A stretch of DNA of 19,962 bases from Carex sylvatica (GCA_964058845.1 CAXKVR010000867.1:1-19962), one strand, 5' to 3'. Positions 1 to 9,360 are shown, counted from the stretch's first letter. Notes: generated by a model not told the origin, from the sequence alone. Made by a program: numbers and translations.

Positions 1-81
1 GAAGTCAACGGATATATGGTATACATGAATCGGATCTCATATTAGAATCATTAATTAACATTATTTTGTTTCATCCCATTA

Positions 82-1177
82 TTAGTTAAATCTTATATGT
101 TGTTCAATCATATAGTTAGGATTGTTGCTCATGACTTCTCGACGGGCATAGTGATGGGCTGCTGCGGCATGGGTCTCCACCTCATCCATACGTTGATCAA
201 ACGCAACCATGCGTTGATCGAAAGCATCCATGCGGGTGTTGACATTGAGGTTCAGGTTGTTGATGGAGGTCTGCATGGATTGCATAAGCGCCCACATTTG
301 TTCCATTGTGACACCTCCTTGTGCAGCTGCATCGGGATAGACTTGTTGTGGAGCTCCTTGAATGCCCGGTGCCGGTGGTGCTTGTGGTTGCTCAAGTGGA
401 GGATCCACTATCTTTCATGTAGGATAATTCATCGGGTCGAGTGAAGTTTGGAGAGGCAAACGGTGCCGAATATTGTTCACCCCAAGATTGATCCATGCGG
501 CTTGGATATCATCGTATCGGACAAGCCGTGCTCGCACCAACCTATCCAGGTCCACAAGAGTGTACCCGGGCACTACATCATCTCCGGTTGGTATGTGTAA
601 TGCTTGAGCAATCTTGGTGATTATACCACCAATGCGCACTACACCACCCGGTGTCAAGTTGTTAGCCACCTGCTTGATGTGTTTAGCGAGGTTGTAGGTG
701 ATGTGTGGCATATATACCATCTCTCCATTATTCCGCCGGAGCATACTACCAATGTAAGTCATGTCCCCTTCATTAAAGACCGGAGCGGTCTCCCCTCGGG
801 CAAAAAGAGAATGAGAAAGTACCCGTTGGATGTAGCGGAGTGCCGGATGAGAGATGTTCTTGGTACGTTGATCACCGAGGACATCATGCATTGTTAGGAG
901 GCGGAACTGATGTTCATTCATATCGGGGAAGAATCCGATAGTAGATCGCATTTGGTCCACATTCTCCTGGTCCAGATTGAACAACCCCAATAGCTCGGTG
1001 GTGTGCAATGACACATAATTTCCTCCCAGATTGAAGCTCATGGTTCTGGAGGCTCGATCGAATTCATAGGAGGAGAGGAATTCGATGGTGATGGATTCGT
1101 AGGAACTCCCACAATCCAAGCCGTTCAGTGAGCATTTGGACCGTTTCGGTGAGGCCCAACTGATCCAGTTTGATCAT
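82..1177 (-). pseudogene. Athila ORF1-like protein, broken copy (minus strand)
   Basis: Retrotransposon-derived reading frame resembling the ATHILA ORF-1 family of plant Ty3-type elements; the molecular role of that family is not known. Reading from 1177 down, a start segment (MIKLDQLGLTETV) leads into GLWEFLRI, then a frameshift near 1095-1110 passes to the main frame (ITIEFLSSYEF). The diagnostic stretch is ISHPALRYIQRVL followed by SLFARGE. A TGA at 415-417 interrupts the frame after MNYPT; the same frame resumes with a Pro/Gln-rich linker (residues like PPLEQPQAPPAPG) and a short heptad-like region with two DQRM units, ending at 82. The plus-strand protein at 1190-2485 has the same order of parts, which supports treating the two open segments as one gene. 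At least one frameshift and one stop make it dead. Family assignment is from recognised motifs, not a search. Confidence 0.72.
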
Positions 1178-1189
1178 TTTGACATCCTA

Positions 1190-2485
1190 CGATAGAGAAA
1201 GATTGAGAACACTCGGGTAGTCGATTTCGCGGCCCTTCGCGCCTTCGGCATAGAGGAGGAGTTCCTTCGCCTTACAGGACGGATCGGGATTACTCCTGCT
1301 TTCTGGGCTATTGACATGTTTGGCTACAGGAAAATCACGCATGAGTTTCTCTCTTCTCTCGAGCTCAAGTGGAACAACAATGATCGTCCTTACATCAAGT
1401 TCCAGTTCTGCCATCAGTCTCACCGTGTCTGGGTCTCTACTCTACGCGAGTTGTTCGGTTTTGCAGCTGACCCCCAGACTACATCCCTCTCCTTCCATGG
1501 CGATCTTGACAAGGACCACTTCTGGAACCTGATCTCTGGCATGGAGCCCGGTTCAGTGGTCAACAAGGAGTTCAAGGGTCTGAATGTCCCTCACCCCGTC
1601 CTCCGCTGCATCCTCCGGATTCTGGGTGGCACCATCTTTGCACGAGGCGAGACAGTCGCCCGTGCCAACGTAGAGGACCTCCAGTTGTTGGATCACATGC
1701 TCCGCCCAGACAGCGAGCTCGAGCGGCCCGATCTGATGCTCATCATGATCCACCACTGGCTCCATCAGCAGCGCTCTACGAGGCTGGAAGGCGCTGTTAC
1801 CATTAGCGCCTATGTTACCCTCATCGCGGACCGATTAGGGGTACAGATCGTCGATGATGACCTCTGCAGCGGTCCCCGTCTGTTGACTATCGATGCTTTC
1901 TGCTCATACAAGTTCATCAAGGTTGAGTACGGCCCCGCTGGTCGACGTTTCCTCTGGCGTATGCCATATGATCGGACTCTGTTTCCTCTACCTTTTCTGG
2001 TCTCTCTCTCTTTCGTTGACCGGAGTACCTGGCTCTTCTCACGGCCACCTCGGGCTGCTCGTGCACCGCCACCCCCTCCTCCTGTTCAGGACCACCCATC
2101 TCATGCAGCTGATGTAGAGATGCTCGACGCCCCACCATCCCCTCCACCAGTACACGCCTCTACTTCTACCGCCGGTCCCTCTCACCTGCCTGACCCCACC
2201 ACCTGGGACATGTACCAGCTCATCTCTGCCATGCAGGCCACTCAGCTCGAGATGCGAGCCACTCAGCTTGACATGCAGGCCGCTTAGCTCGACATGCAGG
2301 TCACCCAGATTGAGTATGGTGACACACTCTCCGACCTCCGGATCGAGTTGACTTCTCAGGGCTCGCGACTCTCGGCGATCGAGGACCAGATGCGAGATTG
2401 GCGCTTCTTTGAGGAGCATGGCTACTGGCCTGGCGCCCCATCACTAAGCTTGGGGGGGAGACTTTTGCATTTAGGACTTATTTAG
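1190..2485 (+). pseudogene. Athila ORF1-like protein, broken copy (plus strand)
   Basis: Second member of the same Athila ORF1-like family. The open frame reads back past the Met at 1316 (residues such as TRVVDFAALRAFG and TPAFWAIDMFGYRK upstream) to a TAG close to 1193, so 1316 is not a real start. Core motifs match the minus-strand copy: THEFLSSLEL (compare TIEFLSSYEF) and VPHPVLRCILRIL with IFARGE (compare SHPALRYIQRVL, LFARGE). A Pro-rich linker (APPPPPPVQD) follows, then a 21-bp tandem repeat coding a coiled-coil-like stretch. A TAG at 2285-2287, one transition from CAG, splits the frame; the same frame continues with LDMQVTQIE to a stop just after 2485. The base composition is richer in GC than the spacer DNA that follows. 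It lies upstream of a polypurine tract and LTR, so it probably belongs to that element's 3' part. Confidence 0.75.
2231..2314 (+). repeat. 21-bp tandem repeat, four units, inside ORF1-like frame
   Basis: Four consecutive 21-bp units start at 2231, 2252, 2273 and 2294. Each codes a seven-residue unit of the type M-Q-A-T-Q-L-E/D with small changes. The seven-residue period suits a coiled coil. Unit three carries the premature TAG. The minus-strand copy has a comparable but different short repeat (DQRM units), so repeat-bearing C-termini appear to be usual in this protein. Confidence 0.85.
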
Positions 2486-2983
2486 TTTTCTTTTTATGGC
2501 ATATTTACTTTTTGCTTACATTTATAGGTGGATAATTTGCGTGAATTGCTTGAATTAAGGATTCCTTTGAAAATTTTTGGAAAGAATTAGGATGACCTTG
2601 AAAATTTGAAACTAACCCCATGGTTAATTAACAGACTACTTAAGATGGGATGTTTTGAGAACCTGAAAAGATAAAAACCTTGAACTGATTGGAAACTGAA
2701 ATGTGCCTTTAAAATAGGGAAACGGGATTTTCAACAAAGAAAGATTGGGATATCCATTGGTATGAATGAATACCATTGGATGTGTGTATTCATGGTGTAC
2801 GCAAAAAAAATAAAATATATATAATAAAAACTTGAAAAGATGGAGAACATAAGAGTACTGGCAATAAGTCCTATTGGGCGCCTTTGAGCTCGTCTCCCAA
2901 ACTAAAAAAAATATACTATAGAAATTTTGCATACATCAACACATAAAGTCCACAACTTTCTAACTTAAGCTTATTACAAGCTT

Positions 2984-2999
2984 GGGGGGGGGGGGGGGG
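2984..2999. repeat. Homopolymer run of 16 G
   Basis: An uninterrupted run of 16 G follows AAGCTT. It probably grew by slippage from an ancestral polypurine-tract-like motif, since a shorter G run follows the same AAGCTT at about 2448. The exact length should be read with caution because such runs are error-prone in sequencing. Confidence 0.9.
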
Positions 3000-3045
3000 A
3001 CAAAAAAGAAAGAAAATAACCACAAACAAAGACTCAGCTTTTAAA

Positions 3046-3081
<36 letters not shown>
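3046..3081. repeat. (AAT)n microsatellite, about 12 units
   Basis: An uninterrupted AAT/TAA trinucleotide repeat of about 36 bp, followed by a short AT dinucleotide stretch. Confidence 0.9.
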
Positions 3082-3082
<1 letters not shown>

Positions 3083-3337
3083 TATATATTGATCACTCGA
3101 GTAATTAGTCTTTACAACTATTAAAGCATCTCACAAATAGGAAGTCTGATTAGTCAATCTGTGGGGTGAATCAAAAATTGTCAAAGAAATCCAAGTTATT
3201 GACCAAAATGATTCTTGGGTTCTTAACAATAGCAAGCTCACGTAAATTTTTCACATTTAGAATTTTAATTGCATTTAGTTAATCCAAAGACTTACCTGGT
3301 ACCTGAGTTGGGATTTTTGCTTGAGGACAAGCAAGAT

Positions 3338-3354
3338 TTTAGCTTGGGGAAATT
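3338..3354 (+). promoter_or_regulatory. Polypurine tract before the 3' LTR
   Basis: The segment AGCTTGGGGAAATT ends directly before TGATATCC, the expected LTR start. In this class of element the polypurine tract primes plus-strand DNA synthesis. The upstream TTGAGGACAAGCAAG motif is also typical of Athila/Tat elements. Confidence 0.7.
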
Positions 3355-3533
3355 TGATATCCCGCAAACGTATCTACTTTCCGACCGATATTTTGTACTA
3401 AAACCTGTGTCTAGAATCATTTAATCGGTCGTATTTCATTAAAATATCCATAAAATGTGGTACTGCTGCAAGTTTGTTCTTATTTTGCAGGAATGAGATG
3501 AAATCGAGGAGAATTTGGAATTTGAGAGTGTTT

Positions 3534-3658
3534 ACACGACCCGTGTACTATTTTGTGCTGGTCGTATCAGCCTCGACTCGACCACAGACACGACTGTTGA
3601 CTCGACCTCAGAAGAGACACAAGCACACGACCCGTACAGGATGTTACACGGGTCGTAT
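3534..3658. repeat. Palindromic ACACGACCCGTGT motifs in LTR, first cluster
   Basis: Copies of a self-complementary motif (ACACGACCCGTGTA at 3534-3547; ACACGACCCGTAC at 3625-3637; its reverse complement ACACGGGTCGTAT at 3646-3658) lie in the 5' half of the LTR, with GGTCGTATCAG-type partial copies between them. The motif recurs at 4440-4514. Confidence 0.8.
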
Positions 3659-4263
3659 CAGACAAATTCAAAAAGAGATCTAGAGTTCTGAAAAGAAATC
3701 TGATGGAAGGAAAGTCGGCCAAAGACTATTAAAAGGGGATTTCTTGCACCAGAAAGGAATTCTGGAGCAGAGAGACAATTCTAGGGTTAGAGATTGACGG
3801 CTATTGCTTGGAGACGAAGTTGAGAACCAAAAGACGCGAGTTTTTGTTGTGGATCTTCTTTGTACTTCGGGTTTTATAATGAATTCTTATTCTTTTATCT
3901 TTGTTATCTGTTTTAGTACTATGTTTGAGTAGTTTTATTAGTTTCTAGGGTTAAGATGTAATCGAATATTTTGTTTTGCATCTAGTTATTGAATTTTTAC
4001 GTTGAAATTTGTGTTTGCTTGATTGTGATTGATTTTAATTGCTTAGTTTGAATTGTTTGATTATTATTTGGTTTGACCACTAGATGAGGCCACATCTATA
4101 AGGTACTGTGTCCAATTTGATCTTTTAACCAGACTAAGTACATGAGGTAGGATTAGTGATCTGACAGGGGAAACCAACTAGTAGCCGGAAGGTGAACATT
4201 TCCTCTTATCAACAGATAAGAGGTTACCTTTAGTATTCCATACAAGTAACTTGGTAACTCGAA

Positions 4264-4360
4264 CCAATATACGACAGTTGAGATTTAGAGCCCAAAGAGG
4301 GTAGATATTGCAGATTCCATACCAAGTTAATAAACCAACATACGACAGTTGAGGTTTAGA
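4264..4360 (+). repeat. 26-bp direct repeat within LTR
   Basis: CCAATATACGACAGTTGAG at 4264 and CCAACATACGACAGTTGAG at 4335 each continue into a RTTTAGA segment. The spacing is 71 bp with two or three differences, which suggests an old local duplication in the LTR. Confidence 0.8.
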
Positions 4361-4439
4361 AACATTAGGTCTGATCAGTTGAACCCTACACAAAGGAACC
4401 ACGTAAAGAAACAGTGACTGGTGCATTAACTCGAAGTCC

Positions 4440-4514
4440 ACACGACCCGTGTACAATAGTACACGACTCGTGTAAGCTGATATGACCCGTGTAGGAAACT
4501 ACACGGTCCGTGTC
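4440..4514. repeat. Palindromic ACACGACCCGTGT motifs in LTR, second cluster
   Basis: Four close copies of the motif found at 3534-3658 occur here: ACACGACCCGTGTAC at 4440-4454, GTACACGACTCGTGTA at 4459-4474, TATGACCCGTGTA at 4481-4493 and ACACGGTCCGTGT at 4501-4513. Each is nearly its own reverse complement. Confidence 0.8.
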
Positions 4515-4844
4515 AGGGACTGAGAGGCAGAACTGAGATAAGTCTGAAGCCCTGAAAACGCCTTTTATTATTGATTTGAACCAAGTTTATTTACTGTCTT
4601 TCATTTAATTTATGTTATTGAACTGATTAGGAATTAAATACCAAAAACCAACCATTTCTCACTTCTAGTCTTTAACTGATTTAAGTAGATTTCGATTTAG
4701 ATTTGAACCGTCCCTGTGATCGATACCCGACGATATACTACTCGATAGGACTGTGCACTTGCAGTCTGAACCGAAGGTGTATTAAAGGTTAAAAGGTACA
4801 GCTTGCTGTACTGAAACTTTGTACCATACGCTTTTGTGTGAACA

Positions 4845-6735
4845 ATGGTGTTTAGTAAAAAATTTCATATTACAGCCTCTTCTCGTAAGAGAAGGAATTT
4901 TATTTATTATTTGGAAATTGATGGTCAGCTCTGTTCTGATCCTTTGATACTCAAACATCATGTTTTGCATTTTTACAAATCATTGATTGGTACTACTACA
5001 ACTAGGGATATTAATTTAGATCCTAATCTCTGGTCCTCTTCTGAAAAGTTGACTGCTTCTCAAGTTTTCAGCTTAGAAACACCTTTTACAATGGATGAAA
5101 TACATAAAGTTGTCTTTTCCTGTAATTCCAATAAAGCCCCTGGCCCTGATGGGTTATCTTTCCAATTCTACCAATCTTTTTGGGATACAGTCAAGATAGA
5201 TTTATTCAATCTTTTTCATGCCTTTCATTCTAATTATCTTGATTTGTCTAAGCTCAACCTTGCTTCTATCTGTTTTAAACTTATTACAAAGGCACTTACT
5301 GAACGGCTGTCTACTGTTTTTTCATCTTTGATCGATCCTTCCCAGACAGCCTTTATTAAAGGCAGATTAATCATTGATAATATAGCCAGTGCGCATGAGG
5401 TCCTTCACCAAGTTAGAAAGAAGTGTCTCAAGGGTGTTCTTTTTAAGTGGGATTATGAGAAAGCTTTCGACATAGTTAATTGGGATTTTTTAATAGAAAT
5501 ACTAAAGGCTAGGGATTTTGGTACTCAATTTATAAGTTGGATTCATGCTATTCTATTAAGTGGAAAATCATGTATAAATTTTAATGGGGAATTAGGTCCT
5601 TTTTTCAATGTAAACGAGAGGTACGTCAGGGTGATCCCCTTTCTCCTCTTCTTTTTAATCTAGTGGCTGATGTATTAAACAAATCATTACAAAAAATTCA
5701 GTCAGCCGGTTTTATTCAAGGTTTAGGAAAGTTTACAACTATTGGTTCGGTTTTGAATCTGCAATTTGCAGATAACACCCTTATTTTTTTACAGGCTGAT
5801 CCTAGAATGGTAGAAGCTTTAAAATTGCATTTGATTGCCTTTGAAAATCTCTCAGGCATGAAGATTAATTATGCCAAATCTAAAATAATTCCTTTAAACT
5901 TATTTGATAATGAAGGTACTATGCTAGCTGACATTTTTGGTTGTAAAATCTCTTCCCTTCCATTAACTTATCTTGGTATCCCATTGCATTATAAGAAGCC
6001 ATCAATTGCTGATTGGCAAGTCATTATTGATAGAGTTAATAATTGTATACAATGATGGCAAGGCAAACTTCTATCGATTGGAGGGAGAGTTACTCTTTTA
6101 AATTATGTTTTATCAGCAATACCTATCTATTGGGTATCTATTTTTAAGATGCTTACAAAAATTAGGATGCGCATTGACAAGTTAAGGAAACGATTCATTT
6201 GGCATGGTGGGGATTCAATAAGGAAAAAATATTGTTTAGTTTCATGGGCAGCTGTTTGTAAGAGTAAGAATCAATTGGGATTAGGTGTTCTTGATTTATC
6301 ACAACTGAACAAATCTCTTTTGGCTAAATGGTGGGTACGATTTCAGGATCTAAAAGGAAGTCCATAATTCTATCAAAATATAGACATATAGGATTTTCTT
6401 CTCATAGTTCACCTTTTTGGAAGATGTTCTTAAAGGATCTCATATTGTGGATTTAGGCTTTTTAAAACAATTAGGAAATGGTAATACAATTTTATTTTGG
6501 AATGATAGATGGATTTCAGAATTTTCTATCTATCTTATCCATACATGTATTCCATTACATGTGACACTAACATGTTAGTTATTGAGGTTTTTTCAGATGG
6601 TTTTTTTAATATTCAATTTAATAGACAATTGACAGATGTTCTATTAACTGAGTGGAATAACCTCTACTCTCAAGTTACCGTTTTCCATCCTGGCCATAAT
6701 TTTTCGAAATTCTCCTATTCGTTGGGTCAAAGATA
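4845..6735 (+). pseudogene. LINE ORF2 reverse transcriptase, broken
   Basis: Reverse transcriptase of an L1-type LINE. Visible motifs in order: RRNFIYYLEIDG; NKAPGPDG (about 5133-5154); KLITKALTERLS; FIKGRLIIDN; and FKWDYEKAFDIVNWDFL carrying the first catalytic Asp. A one-base loss in the A run at 5612-5614 shifts the frame, and VRQGDPLSPLLFN follows in the next frame. The YADD-equivalent box reads FADN (5765-5776): the second catalytic Asp is Asn. A TGA at 6053-6055 replaces the first Trp of the WWQGKLLSIGGR segment. The frame reopens to 6367 and then breaks further, with a GNTILFWNDRW motif at about 6482-6513. Between LNLASIC and FKLITK some 25-30 codons normally seen in this family are missing in frame. 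The element cannot make active protein. Confidence 0.88.
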
Positions 6736-7185
6736 ATCTTTTTGTGTACATATTGGTGCTCATCTCTTATTACTTCTTTATTACCTGCCTTATATTTAAT
6801 TTTGCCTATGAATACTAGTTCTATGCCTTGTCAGGATTTGATAATCTAGGATATAGGCATGACTTATTCATAGATAGATGATGAGGTTATGGTAGAGGAC
6901 GGGACAATACAAGCTATTCAGGATCAAAGAGAAGTACTCCATACACTTGGGCACCGAGCTACTACTAGCTCTGGAATGAGTTGAATCGCTAGCTTTTCTA
7001 TATTGTCTTCTTTGTAATGTTGTTTATAGTTCAGTTTTGATTTTAGAGCTATGATGCTTTGGATGTTAAATGCTAGTTTGGTAGGTTCTCATTTTGTATG
7101 CCTAATCTTTCTCTAATTTGGAGATTGCAAAGGTACAAACTATATTAGTTTCAATGAAAACTGGTGGAACTTCCCCACTTCTTCA

Positions 7186-7203
7186 AAAAAATAAAATAAA
7201 ATA
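7186..7203 (+). repeat. A-rich tail of LINE
   Basis: A run of A interrupted by single T residues (AAATAAAATAAAATA type) closes the LINE. It follows untranslated sequence after the last recognisable ORF2 remnant. Confidence 0.7.
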
Positions 7204-7464
7204 CGAGTATAATGGATACGTCCAATTGAAGCATCAATACTGATAACAAACATTCTAATTGAAGTTGTTATAACAAACAAAGTAGTTACATTTCTGTTAT
7301 TGTGGTAGATCATGTAATTAGGACAAATTTAGTGAGCTGTCTTTTTGTAATTATGTACTCTTTAAATACCAGTACTATACAATAATTCAGATACAATAAA
7401 ATAGAAGTGACATTGTAATTTTGACACCTTTTATCAAAAAAAGAAAAGAAATATATGACACCTC
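7204..7464. other. AT-rich spacer, nothing recognised
   Basis: No coding, RNA or repeat structure could be recognised. TGACACCT occurs twice close together (near 7424 and 7457), flanking a purine-rich AAAAAAAGAAAAGAAA segment; this may be chance or the trace of a small insertion. Confidence 0.4.
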
Positions 7465-7764
7465 ATGCGTCAATCCGTCCCTCAACGGATTCTTGTTACG
7501 GATCTGGTAAGGCTAGAGGGTGACCCGGGTCAAAAATTGGTCATAGAGGACCCACTGCGCAAAGACTCACATGTCCGAGAAGGGGTGACAGGAGAAGTTT
7601 CACCAAAAGGAATCTCAGCCGTTGACCATTTCAAGGGGACCCGAATCGGTTCACCAAACAATATCCTCACAAGGCCCCAAGCAAGATCCAAAGGTGAGCG
7701 AGCTTCGCGCAAATCTCCAAGGTGGTACAGGTGCAGGGACAGCAAGTGCCAGTTATTTTATTAA
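7465..7764. other. GC-rich islet, origin unknown
   Basis: About 300 bp with clearly higher GC than both flanks. It holds an open plus-strand frame of 99 codons starting with ATG at 7465, and a shorter frame on the other strand. The predicted peptide has no domain I recognise, no signal peptide and no hydrophobic segment, and it opens in a poor context. It could be a fragment of an unrecognised transposon or a captured gene piece. I do not call it a gene. Confidence 0.35.
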
Positions 7765-7806
7765 TAAGAAAATAAAAAAATAAAATATGGACAATAGGAA
7801 TATTTC

Positions 7807-7888
7807 TGAGCAAATTCAGAATTTAAGAACAACGTAGGACATTATAAATCATAACGTCCTGCTAAATTTTTAATTTACCTCTAGCTCC
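7807..7888 (+). repeat. Palindrome-bearing dispersed repeat, copy 1
   Basis: This stretch begins GAGCAAATTCAGAATTTAAG, contains a near-palindrome with arms GGACATTAT and ATAACGTCC (about 7842-7864) and continues CTGCTAAATTTTTAATTTA. A similar order of segments is found at 8339-8405. The two are diverged copies about 530 bp apart in the same orientation. Confidence 0.65.
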
Positions 7889-7957
7889 GAAAAAAAAAAA
7901 ATGCTACAGTAGAGACATTATGGATTATAATGTCTTTACTGTAGCATATTTTTTTTC
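7889..7957. repeat. Near-perfect hairpin of 69 bp
   Basis: ATGCTACAGTAGAGACATTA (7901-7920) pairs with the segment TAATGTCTTTACTGTAGCAT ending at 7947, with one C/T difference that would be a G-U pair in RNA and a loop of only a few bases. The pairing continues outward through an A run on the left and a T run on the right. The core (ACATTAT and ATAATGT) is related to the palindromes at about 7842 and 8362. A miniature foldback element, or a piece of one, is the simplest reading. Confidence 0.8.
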
Positions 7958-8338
7958 ATTGTCATATATGTTAAAAAAATATCATTTTAGTTCCGAAATC
8001 AAAATCAAAATTAAAATGAGATTGAAATTGTTCAAATTAGAATGTTTGGCTTTCAAATATATTCAAATGAGATTGAAATTAAAAAGTAAATTTATAAATT
8101 AGTCTAACAATCAAATATCGTACAGATTGAATATTGTTTAATTATGCACACAAAAAACTATTAATTACAAATTGTTCAAATTTTATGCTATGGTAATTTT
8201 CTTTTATAAACACTATATATAAATCATATATATAATACTCATAATGTTAGATTTAATTATTTTTTATCATATATGAAAATGAAACTAAAAAAATGATAAA
8301 GTTCATACTATAGCAATATTTTTTTTATATACGGGACT

Positions 8339-8405
8339 GGGAGCAAAGTGGAAATTTGGCAGGACGTTATAAATCATAATGTTTTTCTTAAATTTTGAAT
8401 TTATG
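8339..8405 (+). repeat. Palindrome-bearing dispersed repeat, copy 2
   Basis: GAGCAAAGTGGAAATTTGGC is followed by AGGACGTTATAAATCATAAT and then TTAAATTTTGAATTTA, matching the segment order at 7807-7888. The two copies flank the 69-bp hairpin and about 380 bp of AT-rich DNA, so they might be the ends of one small element, though they are direct rather than inverted in their flanks. Confidence 0.6.
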
Positions 8406-9360
8406 TGAAACTATTTTCCGTTGTCGATATCTTTTTTTTTCTATTAATAAAAAAATCAAGAGAATGTATCGTAACGCCATAACCTATTTCAGGTGTCATC
8501 GTCCTCCTAAACCTACTTATGAATATCAAAATACCTCTAAAATAGTTTCAAGGATAGTTCAAGTTAGATATAATTTATTAAATTATTACAGAGTTTGTGA
8601 AAAAATTCCGTAATTAATTTTTACCTATCCGTTCGATCAAATAAGAGTAAGGAATGTTTGGTTTAAATTGATAAAAAAAAACGACGCATTAAATTAATTT
8701 ATGATTTTTTTATTATTTGACTTTATGCTAAGTTATTTTTAAATTTTATAAATTTAATATTTAAAGACATTACTTATAAAGTTAAATTTTTTAATTAAAA
8801 ATAATTTGATAAATATTAAAGTTAAAGCCCACCAAAAAAACTCAGTGAACTTAGATAATACTCTAGTTAAACTCTATTTTCATAATATAATAAAATATTT
8901 TACTCTTGCATTATCTTAAAAAATCTCAGTTAGAAATGTGGTCAAATACAAATAACGAATATGACAAAATATTATTTTATTTTATAAATCAAACTTTTTG
9001 AGAATAAAAAATCATATAATAATGTATGAGATAAATACAAACTTTAATCCATATAATACATTTTATAAACATAATCATTTTTAAGGAACGAAAATCCAAT
9101 TATAAGACATGAGAGGGAAGCATTTTCTTAAAGAAAATCATTAATGAAGGTCAATTTTTTTAAAGGTTAGTGATCTTAAATATCTATTAACAATATAAGA
9201 TAAAAAGAAAGTATTTAAAATGAATTAAATGACCATAATTTTTAAATTTAATTTTGTATTCTCATAAAAAAATTTAAACTATTCTAATCTTCTAATCCTA
9301 CTTATATACACTCTTAATTACTCTAATATTCTAATCTTCATCTCGTTCAATAACCAAATC
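8406..9360. other. Very AT-rich spacer, nothing recognised
   Basis: Long AT-rich stretch with many A and T runs and no reading frame of merit. A short open frame at 8395-8613 has no recognisable domain and its composition follows the local base bias. The part at about 8466-8500 (GTAACGCCATAACC) weakly recalls the palindromic repeat core upstream but is too short to call. Confidence 0.5.

Larger units (their letters stand above)
2486..3354 (+). other. Untranslated tail of Athila-like element with low-complexity runs
   Basis: No reading frame here looks real. The stretch lies between the ORF1-like stop and the LTR. It contains three copies of an AAGCTTGGGG/AGCTTGGGG-type purine motif, at about 2448, 2978 and 3341; only the last sits directly before the LTR. 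A G run and an AAT microsatellite lie inside it and are listed separately. Confidence 0.55.
1190..4795 (+). mobile_element. Athila/Tat-like LTR retrotransposon, 3' part
   Basis: The plus-strand ORF1-like frame, an untranslated tail of about 870 bp, a polypurine tract and an LTR stand in the order expected for the 3' end of an Athila/Tat-clade element. No gag, protease, reverse transcriptase or integrase is visible and no 5' LTR is in the window, so this is a partial or solo-ended copy. A conserved pre-LTR sentence of this clade (TTGAGGACAAGCAAG) is present at about 3320-3335. The downstream end is approximate because the LINE begins there without a clean boundary. Clade membership is inferred from motif style. 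Confidence 0.65.
3355..4795 (+). repeat. Long terminal repeat (3' LTR) of Athila-like element
   Basis: The LTR begins with TG at 3355, right after the polypurine tract. Its length of about 1.4 kb suits Athila-type LTRs. A TATA-like TATTAAAAGG lies near 3728. The 3' part around 4700-4770 (GTCCCTGTGATCGATACC followed by a CACTTGCAG segment) resembles the usual end of such LTRs. The terminal CA cannot be fixed: CA at 4799-4800 is one candidate, but LINE sequence starts in the same area. No second LTR is available for comparison. Confidence 0.6.
4810..7203 (+). mobile_element. 5'-truncated L1-type LINE
   Basis: A non-LTR retrotransposon fragment begins inside the ORF2 protein, just before the region that normally reads TKFFH (here SKKFH at about 4854), so ORF1 and the endonuclease are missing. 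The reverse transcriptase and part of the C-terminal region follow. About 450 bp of untranslated sequence then ends in an A-rich tail with TAAAA units at about 7186-7203. 5' truncation and an A-rich tail are the usual signature of target-primed reverse transcription. I could not find a matching target-site duplication. The exact 5' end against the Athila LTR is uncertain by about 50 bp. Confidence 0.8.

Noticed and set aside
97..444. Plus-strand open frame of 115 codons
   Set aside because: It is opposite to the minus-strand ORF1-like frame, which has recognisable family motifs and a matching paralogue; this one has none.
1553..2147. Minus-strand and alternative-frame open segments over the plus ORF1-like gene
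   Set aside because: They are low-complexity shadows of the GC-rich coding frame, without recognisable domains.
3474..3683. Open frame of 69 codons in the LTR
   Set aside because: It lies across the palindromic LTR motifs and is explained by the CG-rich repeats; no protein similarity recognised.
7889..7957. The hairpin as a microRNA precursor
   Set aside because: The pairing is almost complete with a loop of only a few bases and A/T-run ends, which fits a miniature palindrome better than a microRNA foldback; no evidence of a mature sequence.
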